From Akkermansiaceae bacterium (lineage in GTDB: Bacteria > Verrucomicrobiota > Verrucomicrobiia > Verrucomicrobiales > Akkermansiaceae), in the NCBI GenBank assembly GCA_025354565.1, contig JANXMQ010000223.1:1-56311 (forward strand): a stretch of DNA of 56,311 nt, written 5' to 3'. The position numbers and the translations under genes were made by a program. The notes beneath the pieces were generated by a model that searched no databases, was not told where the DNA came from, and saw nothing but the letters and a program-made list of their open reading frames with translations. Below, piece after piece: positions 52,719 through 56,311 of the stretch; position 1 is the first letter of the stretch, and every line of letters starts with the position of its first letter.

Positions 52719-55700
52719 ATGATCAAGTGGATTCTCCAAAAAATCGTCGGCAGCAAGAACCAGCGCGAGGTGCGTCGCATCCGCCCGACGGTGGCTCGTA
52801 TCAATGAAATCGAAGAAGCACTCCAGCGCGAACCCGTCGAGAAACTCTTGGAATTCACCGCGAAATGGAAGTCCCACCTTGCCCGCTATCACGCCCTCGA
52901 AGCCCCGGCGAAACCGCTGGTCGAGCGCATGACCGAGGCCGAACTCCGCACCACCGCCACCGATCTCGACGCCCGGTTGGCCGAGCTCCGGGAGGAATTC
53001 CCCTCGCTCCCCTCCACCGTCCTCGCCACCCCCGAGTCAATCGAAGCGGCGAAATCCGCGTTCCATGAAATCGAAAGCGAATTCGGAAAATCCCGCGCCA
53101 AGTATCTGGAGAAAATCCTGCCCGAGGCCTACGCCGTGGTGAAAAACGGTGCCCGCCGCCTCTATGGTCAGGAAATCGTCGTCAACGATCATCCGCTCGT
53201 CTGGGAGATGATCCATTTCGACGTCCAACTCGTCGGCGGCATCGCCCTCCATCGCGGGATGATCGCGGAAATGCAGACCGGTGAGGGAAAAACCCTGGTC
53301 GCCACTTTGCCCGTCTATCTGAACGCCCTAACCGGCCTTGGCGTTCACGTCGTCACGGTCAATGACTACCTCGCCAAGCGCGACTCGGAGTGGATGGGGT
53401 CGCTCTTCCGTTTCCTCGGCCTAACTGTTGGCACGATTCAGAACCAGATGCCGCCATGGGAACGCCGCGCCGAGTATGCCTGCGACATCACCTACGGCAC
53501 TAACGCCGAGTTCGGCTTCGATTACCTCCGCGACAACGGCATGGCCTCCACCAAGGACGAGCAGGTCCAGCGCGGTCACTACCTCGCGATCATCGACGAG
53601 GTGGACTCGATCCTCATCGACGAGGCCCGCACACCACTCATCATTTCCGGCCCGTCCAGCCAGTCTTCTCATCAATTTGATAAATACAAGCCGCTCGTCG
53701 ATCAGCTCGTGCGGCGACAGACCGAACTCTGCAACAATCTAGCAGCCGAGGCGAAGCAGTTGCTGGAAGTCGGTGATTCCGTCAATGCCGGTCGCGCCTT
53801 GTTCAAGGTAAAACTCGGGATGCCCCGCAACCGCCAGCTCATGCGTTTCATGGAAGACCCGGAAATGCGCAAGCTGTTGGAAAAATCCGAACTGTCCTTC
53901 CACCAAGACGCACAGAAAAAAGAACTCTTCGAACTCAAGGAAGAACTCTATTTCATCATCGACGAAAAAGGCCACGACTCGGACCTGATGGAGATGGGCC
54001 GCGAATATCTATCACCCGGCGATCCTGACTCCTTCACCCTGCCCGACCTCGGCACGCTCTATGCCGACATCGACACCAACCGCACTCTCACCGACGAAGA
54101 AAAATCCGCCGCCAAGGACGCACTTCAGGTTCGCATGGATTTACAGGCCGAGAAGATCCATAACATCTCCCAACTGCTCAAGGCATACTGCGTCTTTGAA
54201 AAGGATGTTCAATACGTCGTTAAGGACGACAAGGTCATCATCGTTGACGAAAACACCGGTCGCGAGATGGCAGGCCGCCGTTGGTCCGATGGTCTGCACC
54301 AAGCGGTCGAGGCCAAGGAGGGTGTCTCCATCGAGAAAGAGACCCAGACCTTCGCGACCATCACCATTCAGAACTATTTCCGCCTTTACGAAAAACTCGC
54401 AGGCATGACCGGCACCGCCGAAACGGAGGCCGCCGAGTTTCATGACATCTATCGGCTCGACGTGCTGCCCATTCCCACCAACACGTCAAACATCCGCATC
54501 GACGAGAACGATCAAGTTTTCAAAACCCGCCGCGAAAAGTTCAATGCCGTCATCGCGAAAATCGAGGAAGCCCACGCCAAGGGCCAGCCGGTTCTCGTCG
54601 GCACCGCCTCTGTCGAGTCCTCGGAAACCCTCGCCCGGATGCTCAAGCGGGCGAAGATCCCTCACTCGGTCCTCAACGCCAAGTTCCACGCCCAAGAGGC
54701 CGACATCATTTCCCGTGCCGGCCATCTCGGCGCTGTCACCGTCTCTACGAACATGGCCGGTCGTGGCACCGACATCAAGCTCGCCACCGGCGTCCCCGAG
54801 GCGGGCGGATTGTTCGTCATTGGCACCGAGCGCCACCAGTCGCGCCGGATCGACCGCCAGCTCCGTGGCCGTTGCTCGCGCCAGGGCGATCCGGGCCGCT
54901 CGCAATTTTTCATCTCCTTCGAGGACGACCTGATGCGGAATTTCGCCGCCGCCGACCGCATGACCGCCATGATGGAACGCTTCGGCATGAAGGAAGGCGA
55001 AGCGCTCGAACACTCGTGGCTGAACAAGTCCGTGGAGACGGCCCAAAAGCGCGTCGAGCAGCGCGACTACACCGGCCGCAAGCGCGTCCTCGACTTCGAC
55101 GACGTGATGAACATGCAGCGCGAGGTCGTTTACGGCTACCGCAACGAGGTCCTCACCACCGAAGTCCCCCGCGATCTCGTCAATGAAATCATCGACGAAA
55201 CCATCCCCGCCAAGGTTCACGAATTCCTCGCCGACCGCGATGAAAAGCAGCCGGACTACAACGAGCTGCTGCATTGGGTGAACGCCACCCTGCCGGTGAG
55301 CGTAACGGCGGAAGATTTCCACGAAAACCAGAACGAGGAAGCCATTTCCGCAATGCTCGTGGATAAGGTGAAAGCCGCCTATGAAGCCCGCACCGGTGAT
55401 CTGCCGATGGAAGTGCTCGACCAAGAAGAGCGCCGCATGGTCCTCGTCGCCATCGACAAGCAATGGCAGGCCCACCTCTACAACATGGATGCCCTGCGCG
55501 AAGGCGTCGGCCTCCGCGCCCAAGGCCAGAAGGACCCGCTCATCGAGTATAAGAACGAGGCTTACAACCTCTTCGTCACCCTGATGGATTCGATCAAACA
55601 GGAAGCCCTGCAAAACCTCTTCCGCTCCGCCGCGAATCTCGAAGCCTTCCTCCAACAGCTCCACAGCGCCCCGCAACAACTCCACGGTGGCGAGTCCGCC

Positions 55701-55901
55701 CTGACCGAAGACAACATGGCCATGTCCGGCAGTTCCTCGAATCTCAATGTGGAGGCCCTGCCCTCCCCGGAAGGCACCACGCTCAAGCTCAATCTGCCCA
55801 AACGCAAACCCAGCTTCGCCATCGAAACCACCGGCCGCAACGCCCCCTGCCCCTGTGGCTCGGGGAAGAAATTCAAGCAATGCTGCGGACGGGAAGCGTG
55901 A
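52719..55901 (+). CDS. secA: preprotein translocase ATPase SecA
   Basis: The 1060-residue SecA has all domains: NBD1 with Walker A (MQTGEGKTLVATLP, Lys191), the DEVD box (Asp293), the PPXD cross-linking domain, NBD2 (GRGTDIKLATGVPEAGGLFV), the helical scaffold and wing (ERRMVLVAIDKQWQAHLYNMD) and the C-terminal zinc-binding tail (CPCGSGKKFKQCC, about 1044-1056). The PPXD is about 50-60 residues longer than in E. coli (around residues 310-470), an insertion also seen in related phyla. The ATG at 52719 (MIKWILQKIVGS) is chosen; the frame continues upstream to 52623 but lacks a good start. Confidence 0.97.
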   Translation: MIKWILQKIVGSKNQREVRRIRPTVARINEIEEALQREPVEKLLEFTAKWKSHLARYHALEAPAKPLVERMTEAELRTTATDLDARLAELREEFPSLPSTVLATPESIEAAKSAFHEIESEFGKSRAKYLEKILPEAYAVVKNGARRLYGQEIVVNDHPLVWEMIHFDVQLVGGIALHRGMIAEMQTGEGKTLVATLPVYLNALTGLGVHVVTVNDYLAKRDSEWMGSLFRFLGLTVGTIQNQMPPWERRAEYACDITYGTNAEFGFDYLRDNGMASTKDEQVQRGHYLAIIDEVDSILIDEARTPLIISGPSSQSSHQFDKYKPLVDQLVRRQTELCNNLAAEAKQLLEVGDSVNAGRALFKVKLGMPRNRQLMRFMEDPEMRKLLEKSELSFHQDAQKKELFELKEELYFIIDEKGHDSDLMEMGREYLSPGDPDSFTLPDLGTLYADIDTNRTLTDEEKSAAKDALQVRMDLQAEKIHNISQLLKAYCVFEKDVQYVVKDDKVIIVDENTGREMAGRRWSDGLHQAVEAKEGVSIEKETQTFATITIQNYFRLYEKLAGMTGTAETEAAEFHDIYRLDVLPIPTNTSNIRIDENDQVFKTRREKFNAVIAKIEEAHAKGQPVLVGTASVESSETLARMLKRAKIPHSVLNAKFHAQEADIISRAGHLGAVTVSTNMAGRGTDIKLATGVPEAGGLFVIGTERHQSRRIDRQLRGRCSRQGDPGRSQFFISFEDDLMRNFAAADRMTAMMERFGMKEGEALEHSWLNKSVETAQKRVEQRDYTGRKRVLDFDDVMNMQREVVYGYRNEVLTTEVPRDLVNEIIDETIPAKVHEFLADRDEKQPDYNELLHWVNATLPVSVTAEDFHENQNEEAISAMLVDKVKAAYEARTGDLPMEVLDQEERRMVLVAIDKQWQAHLYNMDALREGVGLRAQGQKDPLIEYKNEAYNLFVTLMDSIKQEALQNLFRSAANLEAFLQQLHSAPQQLHGGESALTEDNMAMSGSSSNLNVEALPSPEGTTLKLNLPKRKPSFAIETTGRNAPCPCGSGKKFKQCCGREA

Positions 55902-55935
55902 GCTTTTAATCGCGGGCTTTTTCTGATGAGAGAAG

Positions 55936-56128
55936 GCAGGCCGATGTCGTCGAGAAACACCCGTTGCAGATAGCGCTCGCTGCATTCCAGCAAGCCGCAG
56001 ATCTCACCCATCCGGTAGCCACTGCGGAGCGCCATCCGTTCGAGACAGGCCGTTCTCCCAGCGCTCACAAACAGGATTTTCCAAATCCCCTCCGACCTCA
56101 CGATTCTCATTTGAAAGTCCGCTAACAA
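55936..56128 (-). pseudogene. AraC-like HTH regulator remnant
   Basis: A frame from 56128 encodes a truncated helix-turn-helix (LRSGYRMGEICGLLECSERY, then LQRVFLDDIGL) like the C-terminal DNA-binding domain of AraC proteins, but deviates after GLP and lacks the second helix pair. It starts upstream as MLADFQMRIVRSEGIW without a recognisable sensor domain. It is a fragment between secA and the second repeat copy. Confidence 0.5.
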
Positions 56129-56171
56129 AATTCTCTATCACCCGCAAGAATAAGCTAGGACGGCAATCCCC

Positions 56172-56311
56172 ACGGCGATCAAGCGAGGGGGAGCACACGC
56201 GCCCTCGCGTGTAGTTTTCGACGCCCTCGTCGAAAACCTAGTTCCCAGTCATTGGATCCATCTCTTATCTCAATCGAAATGCGTTCCAAACCTCAAAGGA
56301 AACTCAGCCAG
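56172..56311. repeat. interspersed palindromic repeat, copy 2 (cut by window edge)
   Basis: These 140 bases match 8512-8652 with only a few differences (one 1-base gap with local changes after CGAAAAC, single substitutions such as CAATGG to CAATCG and GCCGG to GCCAG). Both internal hairpins are conserved, with their CCCT loops. The window stops before the right terminal arm. Confidence 0.92.

Overview
The window looks like chromosomal DNA of a moderately GC-rich member of the Verrucomicrobiota (PVC group). This is inferred from the gene families: a DUF1592-type planctomycete cytochrome c paired with a Tat-exported DUF1552 protein, a cytochrome c/PA14 protein beside a beta-propeller protein, a PEP-CTERM-like anchored autotransporter fragment, a ThuA-like protein and a TamA/TamB pair. 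No 16S rRNA gene is present to confirm it.

Layout. 1-6.0 kb: end of an unidentified gene, the DUF1592-DUF1552 operon and a polytopic GT-C-like membrane protein, mostly on the minus strand. 6.06-8.38 kb: an integron cassette array without an integrase (CALIN). It has three attC sites and a fourth core site, carrying a CDF-like transporter, a YefM-YoeB toxin-antitoxin pair and a zinc-ribbon/bPH2 membrane protein, all in one orientation. 8.5-8.7 kb: an interspersed palindromic repeat whose second copy closes the window. 8.7-13.1 kb: propeller protein, cytochrome c/PA14 protein and a murein amidase. 13.1-15.0 kb: a YmdB phosphoesterase, then a decayed ISAs1-type element abutting a beheaded PEP-CTERM autotransporter gene.

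15.2-28.6 kb is the conserved core: promoter, tRNA-Thr, tuf, tRNA-Trp, secE, nusG, rplK, rplA, rplJ, rplL, rpoB, rpoC, with hairpins after rplL and rpoC. 28.7-45.4 kb is mixed housekeeping: an LTxxQ-like exported protein, a low-molecular-weight phosphatase, a RodZ-like protein, ThuA, TrpD, a DPE2-type 4-alpha-glucanotransferase, the tamB-tamA operon, and a run of mannose-6-phosphate isomerase, two alpha/beta hydrolases and an SDR oxidoreductase.

45.4-48.7 kb is a defence locus. An MmeI-like type IIG restriction-methylation gene has lost its central methyltransferase region, which is replaced by an oppositely oriented cassette. The cassette encodes a D12-class adenine methyltransferase and an HNH endonuclease, apparently a complete type II restriction-modification pair with its own promoter. 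The remaining nuclease-domain fragment keeps the D-X9-E-X-K motif. 48.9-56.3 kb holds an APC permease overlapping a secreted protein of unknown function, a serine hydrolase, SecA, an AraC-like regulator remnant and the second repeat copy.

The most noteworthy items are the restriction-modification replacement, the CALIN, and the short palindromic repeats found at the damaged or mobile loci. All family assignments rest on motifs read by eye; no database search was run.
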